DNA of 64,000 nt from Beroe ovata (lineage: Eukaryota > Ctenophora > Nuda > Beroida > Beroidae), in the NCBI GenBank assembly GCA_946803715.1, contig CAMPET010000022.1, positions 475,520 through 539,519 of the forward strand, read 5' to 3'. Of the stretch, positions 33,501 through 43,700 are shown piece by piece (the first letter of the stretch is position 1; every line of letters begins with the position of its first letter). The position numbers were made by a program, and so were the translations under genes. The notes beneath the pieces were generated by a model. That model had not been told where the DNA came from and searched no databases. It saw only the letters and a program-made list of their open reading frames with translations.

Positions 33501-36132
33501 AGGGTGGTTAGTAAACTCTAGCTCTGGGGGAGGCAGATATTTGAACACTTGTTTTGCACACTCGGGACCAGGGTCCGAGCTGTACACACTGAACAGGGTT
33601 GCTGGGATCAAGTTGAAGGACATGGCCACGCCTTCATCGGTCCTAGCCAACTCTGTAGTTGTAGTGATGAATCCCTTGTCACAGTGACTCACGTCCCCCT
33701 CCCATAGACTCACCTGCTCTCCCTTCACTACTCGCACCACTAGAGACAGACACTCGATCTGGGTTCCGACTGTGAGATCCATATTCTTAGCTTGCACCTG
33801 CTTACTCGAGTCCTTCGGGAAGGTTATGGGCGTCAGTCCGCTCTTACACTCCCACCTTGGAATTTTCTCGGAGGGGTGTATCTGCTTGAACTGAGCACTG
33901 AGTGGACTCGATGAGAAGGGGATGGCGTTCGGAGGCGTCGAGAGGCGAACTATGATGTAGTATAGTGGCGCAGCTGGAGTTGCGGTGTCAATGCATACCA
34001 TACACACAGTTACCATGGTAACCCACCGCGCGGCGTACATCCTTAACACACGAAATAAGGTCAAGAAGTTAGTCAAATAAGTACAGAAATATCTATTCAT
34101 TATTCAACGCACACACGCAAAGTTTACTGCAGTACATTAAAATAAATCAGCGTCGTCGGGCTCACATAATAACGAAATTAGAGCGTACGACTCAATATGT
34201 CGTTCTATTGTAAGACAATGGCTGCTCCCCCCGAAAGATGAACTCTAACTGGCGGCATTGTCCAGTGGTCTGGTCACGTGGGTGATCACGGGACCCCGCC
34301 CAACGGACACTCATGATACTCAAGGATAATCCGGATCTCATAGACTGAAAGTCGCTCAATCCAAACATTGTAAAAACGCGGAGCATTGGTGCAACAGGCG
34401 CGCTCACCCCTGCTCTCGCCAATCTTTTGTTTAGATTCTTGTATTCGACAAATCGTATAAATGCCCCTACTCTCTCTCTCTCTCGCCAGCGCTCTCTTTT
34501 TGTGGTCTTAGTCTTTACGAAGAAAATAATGGCAGGATGGTGTCATAAATGGTTCACGGGCCGCCTGCTGAGAGTCACGTGGTGTACTTCTGGGGTATAA
34601 AACGGAGTGAGCTATAATTGTTGTCACTACTAAAAACCTGCCCCCTTGCTATAACATGTAATGGGCTCTTACACTGGGGAAGAGTATAATTGCAATACCT
34701 ATTCTTGGATTTTATAACTAGTCTTTGTTTTACGCTGTCACACACACACACACATACACACACACACACACACNCACCCCCCCACACACACACACACACA
34801 CACATACACACACACACACACATACACACACACACATACACACGGGGTGACATATTGGATGCTAGGATAAACACTATCCACTCATTCTTCTCCCTGTAGA
34901 GAACAGAACTGTTCATATGGCGTATCATAAACCCGGACATGTCTGAGAGGTATCACTCTCACGAACAGAAGCTGATGTTTTGATAAGATGCAATAAACAA
35001 CCCTCCTCCAACCCAACTGATCTCCCCTACCACTCTCCCCGTCAACTCCCCTACCACTCTCCCCGTCAACTCCCTTACCTCACCCCCACTCTCCTCACCC
35101 TCCTCTCACTCTCCAGTCTCCTCACCTCCTCTAGGGTACGATACTTGTCCGCTAGTCGTGTCCACGAGACTAGCAGATTCTCCTGACTCGTGTCTCCCCT
35201 TCTCTTACGGGCTGACATCTGTCTTAGAGCAGTCTGGATCTCCATCTCCTGGGATATGACAGTGTCTTACTCTGCCGGATATTGAGACAGACCTCACAAT
35301 CTATACACATGAGACACTCATGGTACCAAATAATGTGATCATGAAGTCGTTGGCTAAGTGGGATATTATACTCATAGGAAATCGCTCATTGAGTTGATCA
35401 GGGATAATTGAGTGATCAATGATCAGTTATCAATGATTTACTGATAACTGATCACTGAAAATCGTTTTCTCCTACCTTCTTCTGTATGTCCNCTGATCTC
35501 CCCTACCACACTCCCCCGTCAACTCCCCTACCTCACCCTCCCGTCAACTCCCCTCTCTCTCCCTCCCGTCAACTCCCCTCTCTCTCCCTCAGTGGAAGTT
35601 GACGATTGACCACCTGCTCTCCGTGATCCGGATCAGGAAGCTGAGTGACGTGGTTCTCAATGACGAGGAGGAGGCCCCACTCCTCGTTCCCTCATTCTCC
35701 CACGCTACACAGGAGGACGGGTTGGAACGAGTCGATCTATACCCGCCAGGGAATATCGTGTTTATACGACGGGTGGAAAAACAACCGGGGTAAGAATAAT
35801 CGGGGAAATTTCCCGCCGAAAATTTCCTAAAAAGTCGAGTTTATAAGATAAACTTCTCGCGTGAATTGGTTGCTTTACCGGGTTTATTTCGTCTCGGATA
35901 GCTCTAAGCAACACTCTGTCAGCAGCAACTCAAACCAGCAGTTCCACCCAATTCTCCCCTCAGGTGCTGCACTTCGTACAGTGCGGGCAATTTCGAGGTG
36001 GTATGGGCGCCCAATACCATGTTCGACAACATTCCCGTGACACCTGACTTACTGAGCGATCATCTTCCTAACACTCTGGTGGAGCTCCTCAAGGACATAC
36101 AACCTCTTTCCCTGTCAGAAACCGAGCTATGA
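20582..36132 (+). CDS. DAGLB: sn-1-specific diacylglycerol lipase (DAGL-beta-like), 14 exons, with two genes nested in introns
   Basis: Exons: 20582-20676, 20830-20962, 21383-21491, 21643-21880, 21963-22152, 22225-22269, 22432-22556, 22666-22774, 30131-30214, 30334-30483, 30636-30763, 30878-31019, 35593-35789 and 35964-36132. All joins are in phase: 1914 nt, 637 residues (human DAGLB about 672). The N-terminus [16 protein letters not shown] matches the conserved DAGL start. Four hydrophobic segments follow, including SMRGGIM after TM2 and VFDPFG after TM4. The catalytic domain has the nucleophile elbow VLGHSLGAG (Ser436) and FGPPGGLL. The C-terminal part carries LYPPG and SDHLP (His615). The enzyme makes 2-arachidonoylglycerol from diacylglycerol at membranes. 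At the position of the catalytic Asp, exactly 52 residues after Ser436 as in human DAGLs, there is Glu488. Introns 8 (7.4 kb) and 12 (4.6 kb) hold antisense intronless genes. Intron 2 contains decayed CTTGACACCAC repeats at about 21040-21310. Confidence 0.92.
23228..24565 (-). CDS. Class A (rhodopsin-type) G-protein-coupled receptor, intronless, nested in DAGL intron 8
   Basis: Single-exon protein of 445 residues. Seven hydrophobic segments lie at about 45-70, 81-104, 118-141, 160-182, 215-242, 258-283 and 294-317. Class A anchors are present: GNTF (Asn62) in TM1, LAVSD (Asp91) in TM2, Cys119 at the TM3 top with Cys204 in loop 2, Pro230 in TM5, and NPCIY (311-315) in TM7. Asn31 (NIT) is a candidate glycosylation site. 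The TM3 DRY box is replaced by NKW (143-145), and the TM6 CWxP motif by LSYTP. The ~120-residue tail is Arg/Ser-rich, with tandem [14 protein letters not shown]-like repeats. The ligand cannot be predicted. It lies antisense within DAGL intron 8, about 450 bp past exon 8. Confidence 0.9.
   Translation of the reverse strand: MTILSLDIKDLTDCLLPMMENSLEIKSAISNITENHYVRSPSEKYLLILWSVVSLVVALAGNTFILMSVVNRAFRIDKFSLLVIKNLAVSDVYFNIVWVLPTLITLACDNEWVLGSFLCSATTYLQYPPAIATIFFITLLSCNKWVRIKFPLRTLDMTTALAYKITVTVWGLAFIHPTVYMVSNETMAHSERRIITLDYYKGSCDYNHDPDLVVFWNVLDLVCAVVYCLLPSIILVASNIAIIKIVKSKGRGKIKRTNFFMIIALTYIFLLSYTPYTIKYLIPMLRVDLNVLPVQFIVLTYFLLYVNSWANPCIYYATNQSFRSYVIASLRRKPLLTKRYSSSVGVMERRTVWENARLVGHHRTSYSHRTSYPDRMVQPHRISCPDRMMSQRNLPNGFAVRSVRHARSQPAIAFPLQKGIENTGTNISIVPVLPEHPTVVHQSEA
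24566..27261. other. DAGL intron 8, part downstream of exon 8 and upstream of the GPCR gene
   Basis: No gene seen. The GPCR promoter should lie just right of 24565. A CA-rich microsatellite spans about 25434-25532 with an n at 25489. The remainder is AT-rich unique sequence with only short open frames. Confidence 0.55.
27262..27589. repeat. GT microsatellite containing a 240-base assembly gap
   Basis: (GT)n from about 27262 to 27291, then 240 n at 27292-27531, then (GT)n with GGGTGTG variants to about 27589. The gap interrupts a microsatellite, so only repeat length is probably missing. Any protein frame across it is an artefact. Confidence 0.95.
28514..29206. repeat. ~86-bp minisatellite array, about seven units, in DAGL intron 8
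   Basis: Units contain CACTGACGATGGAATG, GGAATGCAATCGCTGACAC, a TCATTGAACGTGTCC block and TTTGCATGCATGC. The GACGATGGAATG-type core recurs near 28580, 28679, 28797, 28873, 28990, 29078 and 29168. Long open frames on the minus strand across it (for example 28623-29224) are repeat-derived and overlap in several frames, so I do not call them genes. Related units lie in ANP32 intron 2. Confidence 0.88.
29534..30003. mobile_element. MITE with terminal inverted repeats, ~470 bp, in DAGL intron 8
   Basis: Starts CACTCAGTTTTTTCTATAAG and ends with the complement (CTTATAAAAAAAACTGAGTG). It is flanked by TA on both sides (29532-29533 and 30004-30005). Sub-terminal AAGAAACT and AGCCTAGGA motifs recur inside both ends. 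It has no coding capacity. The TA flank suggests a Tc1/mariner-type target, but with no transposase this is inference. The element ends 127 bp before DAGL exon 9. Confidence 0.7.
31549..32143. other. Two converging open frames sharing a short motif (DAGL intron 12)
   Basis: On the plus strand, the frame from a good acceptor (CCTTCTTTCAAG near 31646) to the stop at 31878 encodes about 77 residues including [24 protein letters not shown]-like repeats and HPVITQIKI. On the minus strand, 32143-31835 encodes about 102 residues including HPLITHIKI. The shared HP(V/L)IT(Q/H)IKI and moderate DNA similarity suggest an inverted, decayed duplicate of one element. I recognise no family and neither frame fits the DAGL exon phases. 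Confidence 0.25.
32820..34100 (-). CDS. Predicted type I single-pass membrane protein, intronless, nested in DAGL intron 12
   Basis: Single exon, 426 residues from the first Met. The likelier start is Met21 (34040), giving the signal peptide [20 protein letters not shown] and 406 residues. The ectodomain of about 260 residues has scattered cysteines and NMT and NYT glycosylation sites but no domain I recognise. One membrane span ([20 protein letters not shown], about 304-328) is followed by the basic stop-transfer [11 protein letters not shown]. The ~95-residue tail is Pro-rich ([14 protein letters not shown]3-like) and contains YNTV, DYLP and YQKL, possible Yxx-phi sorting or phosphotyrosine sites. 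It ends in GT repeats. It is antisense to DAGL. Function is unknown; a receptor or adhesion role is only suggested by topology. Confidence 0.75.
   Translation of the reverse strand: MNRYFCTYLTNFLTLFRVLRMYAARWVTMVTVCMVCIDTATPAAPLYYIIVRLSTPPNAIPFSSSPLSAQFKQIHPSEKIPRWECKSGLTPITFPKDSSKQVQAKNMDLTVGTQIECLSLVVRVVKGEQVSLWEGDVSHCDKGFITTTTELARTDEGVAMSFNLIPATLFSVYSSDPGPECAKQVFKYLPPPELEFTNHPVLKCVVVSKQVSQISCNMTIETSPDDVMALATSTTEIVVPTFVWKINVKTITCSCTCLIKAPYSATTSERSVSLNYTAPRHSSPDMGKPDEYQVSGRYPTTRPSDIVLLSVGVLSALLLISVISTIYLAATTRSLRRRLKRARECGMRHQDIPRPPPSIPRPPGDYSHVHRVSNTCHHYNTVSLQLSDYLPQTTGTADMQPIYQKLKSLTTQSQEASSGTGTGTGI
34101..35592. other. DAGL intron 12, 3' part
   Basis: The promoter side of the nested membrane-protein gene is followed by a CA/CATA microsatellite at about 34740-34843 (n at 34775) and pyrimidine-rich CTCCCCTACCACTCTCCCCGTCAA repeats at 35018-35110. 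The pyrimidine repeats reappear after the n at 35491 up to the exon 13 acceptor at 35592. A frame at about 35146-35237 with a good acceptor (CACCTCCTCTAG) is open but not needed to join exons 12 and 13. Confidence 0.5.
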
Positions 36133-37759
36133 CACGTGTGCCAGAAACCCCACGACTTAAGTGAATGAATCTCCCACGACTTACTGAAGTGAAAAAACCC
36201 CTAATGATTCCCCCATCCAATGATTCCACGAAGCTACACCAAAGCATTCGAACTGCAAATCAGAGGCGATGATTTTGACGGTTATTTGTGTAACAGATCG
36301 ATGTTTTTTTCGTTTTTCGCAGATACTAAACAATATAATTATCTATTTTTTTAATCAAAATTTGGAGTACTTTCGAACTAGGATATAGCAGGTTCAGAGA
36401 TATGAGCAGTACTTGCTGGTTGACCGCTGACAATATAATGCTTTTCGAACTAAACTGTTTTGTGATACAAACTCTTAACAACAAACATGATGGAGAAGGT
36501 TGATAGCACTACTTAAATGTACCTTTCATATGTAATGAGTAGCTCATTTTGATAATTGTGATGTACCTCTTTTCATGTGATTGAAGTTTATCAGTCATTG
36601 GGGCTCTCAAATTTCACAGTCAGATAGTTATGTTTAATGTTAATATTTTGATTAGATGTGTGCAATTTTGACGAACGTATTTCTAATTTGATACCATCAA
36701 ACAGGATCTGAAATGTTTTGTGAAGTAATTGTAGTGGGAGTCAGTTTTTCGTGACAGTATTAATTTGAATTTGTTAATTCTTTTCATTGTCGACAACCAT
36801 GACATTGTCTTTTTTGTCAAAAATCCGTCGAAAGAAAATCGGATTTTTCATTTCCAGTCAAAATTTGCCGAATGAATCCAATTAATGCCATACTACACGC
36901 GCGGTAAATTAGTTTTATGCGCTGATACAACAACAAAACTATTGTCGCGTCAGAAGACCCTTTATGAATTCTGATTATGGGTAACAATACCATTATATTT
37001 AGCATCCTTAGATATCTCATTTCAATGGTGAGTGCTTATAATACCATTAACTTGAGAGACAATTCTACGAGTTAGCGGTATAATTCCAGCGATTAAGTTT
37101 ACTTCTGAAGACATACTTATCGAATGTTCTGGGCGTTTATGAAAGTGCGAATTGGGAGGCTGAATTTTTTACCAGATTGTAATATAGAGAAATTATAAAC
37201 ATTTGCATTTATCAAAGTACCATACATACTCAAAACAGATAATCAAATAAAACAGAATCTCAGAGTCTCCCGTCGGAAGTGAACTGGTTTGATCAGAACC
37301 ACTTACACATACCGTACTTATTGAACTTGAACCACTTAAAATAGAAGTCCGTATTATGGTATGATGACCGCCGATAACAGTATTTATTGTGATAATAGCC
37401 CGAATAGAATATAACACCACTTATTGTTTGCTGCACTCAATTGGCTATGGAGGCATAATCGATGTTGGTAACGAACAAAGCATTATAGCAATCAGTGGTG
37501 ACGTCACAACATTTTGAAAGCCCGTATGAGGCATGAAAATGTTTTACCTCGTATTACGAAATTGAACTCTTGTAAAAAGTACATCACGTGATATAACAAC
37601 ATAAAAAAGAACAGACTCATAGTGTAAAAACATGTTCGCACATACATATTATATATGGAACCGAATTGCAGTAAAAATACCATTTCAAAGTTTACCCAAA
37701 TCGTAATATCTCGATACAAAAGCCTCATTCTCCCAGGGAAATGTTTTTCCTCTTCCCTC
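36133..37759. other. Convergent intergenic region between DAGL and the LRRC40-like gene
   Basis: 1.6 kb of AT-rich sequence between two stop codons on opposite strands. It should contain the 3' UTRs and polyadenylation signals of both genes. No further gene is visible. Confidence 0.55.
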
Positions 37760-40700
37760 TCATGGCTGAGGTACCTTGTTCTTCAGCCACGCAAGCACCT
37801 CCGTGCTGCCTTTAGCAAGTACGTCAGCACGTGGGATTTTGAAGGTGTTACCCATGACTAAGAGTGTCCGGATGTTAGGAATGAGTGACAGTTCGGGAGG
37901 TAGGCGGCCGATGTTGTTATTCTCCAGGTCCAAACACACTAGTGACGGCATCTGCATCAACTTGGCCGGCTGACAAGGGATAGAATAATATGTTCGTGAT
38001 TCATTGAGGAGTATTATTCAAAAATTAAACGACCTATCTATGGAATTACTGTTTCAATAACTGTTTGAAACAGTGTAGAAGGTTTCTGTGGTCATCGCAC
38101 AAGTGGGTTATTTGTTTACCTCTACAGTTGATATGTTGTTGTTGGAGATGATAAAGTTACAGAGTGAACCAAGATTGTAGACACACTCTGGGATGCTATC
38201 AAACTTGTTCTGACCCAGGTTCAAATCTTCTAGCTGACACAAATCACTGAACATAAAACTATTTGAGCATGGTTCTGTCAAACTCAGTTACATCTACATT
38301 CTACATGCCCTCAGAATATTCGCTTCTTCTACCTGAACTCGAGTGGTAGTTCCCTGAGCTTGTTATTAATCAAATTCAACTTCTTTAGCTGCCCGAGTTG
38401 CCCTATCTCAGCGGGCAGGCTCTGCAGACTATTGGACGCCAGGTCAAGGTCCTGTAACGTGGCCCTCAAGTTACACACCGGGCCAGGGAGTTGAGCCAGG
38501 GCGCAGTGCTGGAGCGAGAGTCGGGCTATGCCACACACCAGTGCCTGGTCCCACAGGGCGGAGTCAATGGGACCGGATTGGTGGGTTAGGGCCAGGGCCT
38601 TTGTCTGGAGCATGACCTCATCAGGGGCAATGTCTGGGATCGTGGGACCTTGCTCTGGCAAATCGTCTGGAGAAATCTTCAATCTGATATATAGGTGTGT
38701 GAAACTATGAGAAATATATCTGTACCTACGCAAATTGTGAAACAGCCGATGAAAGAGAGCATAGCAGATGGGCGAGTGTCCACTAACTTGAGGTATTCCT
38801 TGATGGCCACAGTCCCTTTGGAGACGATATCACGTCGAATGGCCCTCATAGGGTTACCCTCCACCAGAAGGGCATCTAGGTCGTCCATGAGTGCTAGCTG
38901 GGGTGGCAGGTGGTTGATGTCGTTGTTTGTGAGGTCGAGTCTCCGCAGTTGTGTGAGGCACGTTATGAAGCCAGGCAGTGTCGAAATCTGAACAGAGAGA
39001 GAGGTAGTATTATAGTGGTTAGGGAATGAGAGTTGGGATAGTTATCAGCATCAATGTCTTGTTTTGACTCCATGATACTTGAATTCATAGTCGAAACAGT
39101 TCCAGTACAAATCAACAGTGCTCACAAAATTCGGTTAAATCGGTACTGTCCTGATAGGTATCGACCCGGACCACGTTCCTCATTACCTTGTTATCTGACA
39201 CATCAAGAACTGCGAGTGAAGAAGCGGAAGACTCCACGAACTGCAGGGAGGAGAGGAAGTTCTTCCCGAGTAGGAGCTCACTGAGCTGCGGACAGTTGGT
39301 GATGGGCGGTATCTGCTCCAACTTGTTGATACGGAGTGAGAGAATCTGACAGGAGGACAATATGTTAATCACGTGCGTGACTCACGCGTTATGTCAGACA
39401 TGCGTGAGTCACGTGTTTGTAACGAAGTAGGTAACTATGATAAAGCAGCCCCATTGTGCCCGCTACTTATCGTGGCGGAGGACTCGTGGCTTCGTGATAA
39501 TTTTTACTGCCAACACAATAGAATAGAAACCATGGTAACTGCATATCATATTCGAATATTTCATATATTCAAGTATTTATTACTGTTAGTTGGTAGATTG
39601 AAGTACCTAGGTACTCACTTGAGTACAAATAAAAGTTAGCGCATAAATTGGTATCCACTAACTAATGAACTCTGAATTGTCACGAATGTCGTTCATTGTT
39701 GGCGCTTGACATACTATTCGCTCTTTTACAAATGTGTTAAATTATGCTGACCACATATTTCAATTTGCTGTCTTCATTTTCTAGAAGATTGTGCTATCGA
39801 TATTAGTATCAAAATTAAAATGCATTTTATCAAAAATAATTAACGCATTATATCTTCGGTTATCTTTTCTAGGAGATTCTAGAACTATCTTTAGGAATAA
39901 GGCGAGAGCAAAGGAATGTTCATATCAACACTTTGATCTATACAGTTATACAGCTATATACAGACAACACACAAGTGTAGAAAATCACGGTGTAACAGTG
40001 ACTGTAGCTTTACCTTGAGTTTCGGCAGGTTGCTAATGGAAACGGTTGCTATGGTGTTGCTATTAGCAACCAGTGATGTGAGGGTGGGATGATTCTCCAC
40101 GTGTAGAGATGATATCTTGTTGTCGTCAACTGTCAGTGATTGCAGACAACACGGTAACTCTCCCACACTGGTCAACTTGTTCTCTGGAATAAGTCAGGTT
40201 GTCAATGGGTATTGGATAAAGAATATATACACAATCAAAGTTTTGGAAGAATTTCGCAAAACAGTGCTCAACTTCTTTCAAAGGAGCGGTATCCCTTGCC
40301 CAATATTACGTCATGCTAATGCGTTATGAAGGAACAATAGAGAGTTTCTCATTTGATTCTGAACATTTATACTGGTTAGTCCTGATGATTGGTTCTTCCA
40401 TGAAACCCCTGTCAAGTGTCGGCAATCTAGATCGTGTCGTCATTCTATGATACAGCTCCTTTGAAAGAAGTTGAGCACTGTTTAGCGAAATTCCTCCAAG
40501 ACATCGATATTATATTGAGACTAAAAATAGATAAATCATGCCGCCATGCGCCGCCAGTTGCGTCGTATGACTAAGCCGACCTTCGCCGCTACATATCAAC
40601 ATGTTATGATAGGTATCTGTATACGGTACATCATAATGTTTCACTATTCAGTATTCAGTATTCATTCCTCCGTTTGATCTTGTAACGAGTTTATTAAAAC

Positions 40701-43700
40701 TCCGTGTTACAAAGTTACTAAACAGAATTCCGACAATGAACTTCAAGATATATTATTATCTTATTATGATCGTTATTTCCAAAAAACATGAGAGAGTGTT
40801 TAATAAACAGCGATGCTTCAGATCTTGCTGAAATTTATCAGTATTCATGCTTATCAGTAACTGTGGTTATAATTTCGCCTTATGCTAATAATAAAGTCCA
40901 TAAGGCATTAAGGCGTTGTCGTCAGAGAAAGTTACCTTTTTAATGCATTATAAATGATTGAAGTCTGACAAGCAGAAACGACTCTAACATTGCCGGAGTT
41001 GATGATTGTTTTTGTTGTTGCCCTCCCTACCACTCGACTGCTGGGGCCACTCCAGTTCGCACCACTTTGTTTATGACTATTGGACTGTCCATTCAATGAC
41101 TTAGACAGGCTATACATAGCCGGGAAGACTCCAGATTACGTCATGATCAATAAGACATGGTCACTGTCTTAGCACCATATTATCTCCCACATGGTGTATT
41201 TATCGACCTCTAGCACAGGGATGATCATGTCCGTGGTTGTCTAGTGTGGATGAATGGTAAACCACATAAACAAACAACACAGACAATTGATAGCATAATA
41301 TATAAACGTGCTGGTTTGTTGATCGCTTTTTGCAGCTTTTTTCATGTGCAATTTTACGCTTGTGAAGTCAAACTCAATACATGCTGTGCAAGAGAAAAGA
41401 GGAAAGCCATATCATATACATGTTTTTTTCTTATATTTTGATATGTAGCATTGAAAGGAATATATAAAAAGTCATGTTAAGACTGGTTGTTGCTTAGCGT
41501 GGCTCCTTTGGAATTTGTTACTTTCAATTAGTTGTTTCGTTGTTCACGATAAAGATAGAAGTAAGATCTTGAAGCTCGTTTCTTTCTAAAAATTATGCAA
41601 AACCGTATTATCTTTTGCTCCTACTGCCTTCATCAGTTCCCAATATATACTACCCTAAAAGCTGTTCTTTTCCACACATCCTCAGTTTTTCCAACTCTAT
41701 CTCTAAGAAGTTCTTCCGGACCTTTGCCGTAGTATATGCAGTCTTGTGACCACAAAGGTACAGACACAACACCGCTTTGATTACAAACATCAGATCATCT
41801 AGCTTCTCGTTTACTCCATGTTGTTCACTCCATGTTGTTGACTCTCTCTCAAATCATAGTCTCTCCCTCTCTTGCTCAAGCCGGTGCACACATTCATTTA
41901 AACCGTTCGATGACGGAACAAAACTCCTCTCTTTTTATAACGATGTGTTTGCATTATTTAGCAAGTATGACATTATAATCACACGTTTTCTTTCACTCTC
42001 TTATTTTCAAAGTGGGTGCGCAGATTGTTAAAATCTGACACACAAATTTCCATCATCACGCTCGTTATGGCAAGTGCAGTGAGAATGTTCATAAATTACT
42101 TGCCCATGATAGTTGATGTTATATTGTTTCGTCTGGTATTCCATTTTGCATTTTGTTTTCGAGTCAATACGATCGTGATTACTCTTCAAAATCTTTCCCT
42201 GTAGCAGGCTTTCAAAATCGCGTTTTTATTAACAACGGAGAATTTTCTCTCTCTCTCTTTCTCTTGCTGTTAAACACCAATGAATTTCTCCACGATTATT
42301 GTCGGAAAGCAGTCACGATGCCCCCTTGAGAGCCACACCAACTTATTAATAGATTGTCCATTGTTTGACAAACGCATTCATTGCATTGTCTTCCACTGTG
42401 CAGATTTGCGTAACGTTGTGAAGTCAATTCGCAGTGTTCTTTTTTATGCATATCCGAGTATCTGTCATTGAAACATGGCATAGAGTTCGATGACAAAAAG
42501 CCTCGGAATTTTGCTAATGTATAGTTTCGTTCTTCACCTTTCATCTTGTTATGTGTCCGTACAACAGTTTTTCTAAGGTTTATTAATGCATTCTAGTTTC
42601 TACCATAAGTTTATCCATGAAAATAAGCAAGCATCGCGCTTTTCTTTGCAACGCATTTTATTTGTATCTCTCGATTCCCTCGATAAAGGTATCTGAGCTT
42701 GCAGTACTTTCAACATTGACTTGGTCGGTAATTTCCACTGCTATTTCAGTCAATTAAAACTTTTAATTGAAACTAATTAAAACTTAAACGAAAGTTATAT
42801 GCGTGAGCTATATCTCGATTAGTCGCATCTACCTACACGAAATCAAACAAGCAAACTTTAAATCTCGGGCGTTCTATCTATATGACAATTGCGATTGTCA
42901 TCATCAAAAATAACGCGTATTTTTAACGCATCATGCCATTTTATAATGCTCCGTAGAAAGACAATAGCAAATTATCACAGAAAATGTGACTTGATTCTTA
43001 TTCTCGAACCGTAACCGAACCCTCACACAACAGCAAATATGGTACAGAGGAAGTCAATAGCACCAATACTACGGGAACGGTCTATGATGTCAGATGAAGA
43101 GCAGAATCGATCCTATCTCAACAACATGGACGAAGTGAAAATGTATCCTGAACTTTCGCACTACAGATTATTTGATAAACCACTTAAACCAGTCGATTGT
43201 ACCAAGTACCGACCACTCTCCAAGGCCAGGTCAGACAGTACGCAGGACAGACTCCGTCACATCGATCTCAGATTATCCCAAAACAAGGGCCTGTTCAAGC
43301 CGAGACTGCCTCCCAGAGAGGCAGCTAGGATGTGTTGGAGTGACTTCCCCGATGGGATATGTCCACGACCGAACTCTGAGCTGAGGAGGAACTTGGAGCA
43401 GAGAGCGCAGCGTGAAGCCCTGCACTACTCCTCAACCCAGGACAGAACGTATTACAGTGGGTGCTCCGTCAACTACACTGTCCCTCTGAAGATATTCGGC
43501 AGCTGTAAACCCCTCTTATACAGGCAATGGGAAAAAGCAACTCAAACGAGAAGAGTGAGGGAGAGGGCACAGTCAGCGCCACCCTGCTCCTCGAGGACTG
43601 ATCCTTTAGCTGCCATGAGGGGAGCCATCAGGAGGAGTTACGAGGAGGAAGAGGAAGAGGAATACGACTCAACTTACTCTTCAGCTTCTTCGTTGTCAAC

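Noticed and set aside
35146-35237. Extra DAGL exon with a CACCTCCTCTAG acceptor
   Set aside because: Exons 12 and 13 already join in phase with conserved KPK-W continuity; this frame starts in the wrong phase and has no clean donor.
35593-35789. Loss of the DAGL catalytic histidine (GRIIH aligned to GNIVF)
   Set aside because: Counting residues in the human enzymes places the catalytic His in the later L--HLP motif, which is intact here (SDHLP), so the His is not lost.
40932-41117. Met-initiated 61-codon minus-strand exon with a usable donor
   Set aside because: Considered as the first exon of the LRRC40-like gene, but exon 3 to exon 4 joins perfectly without it and it lies inside that intron. 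Kept only as a possible alternative first exon.
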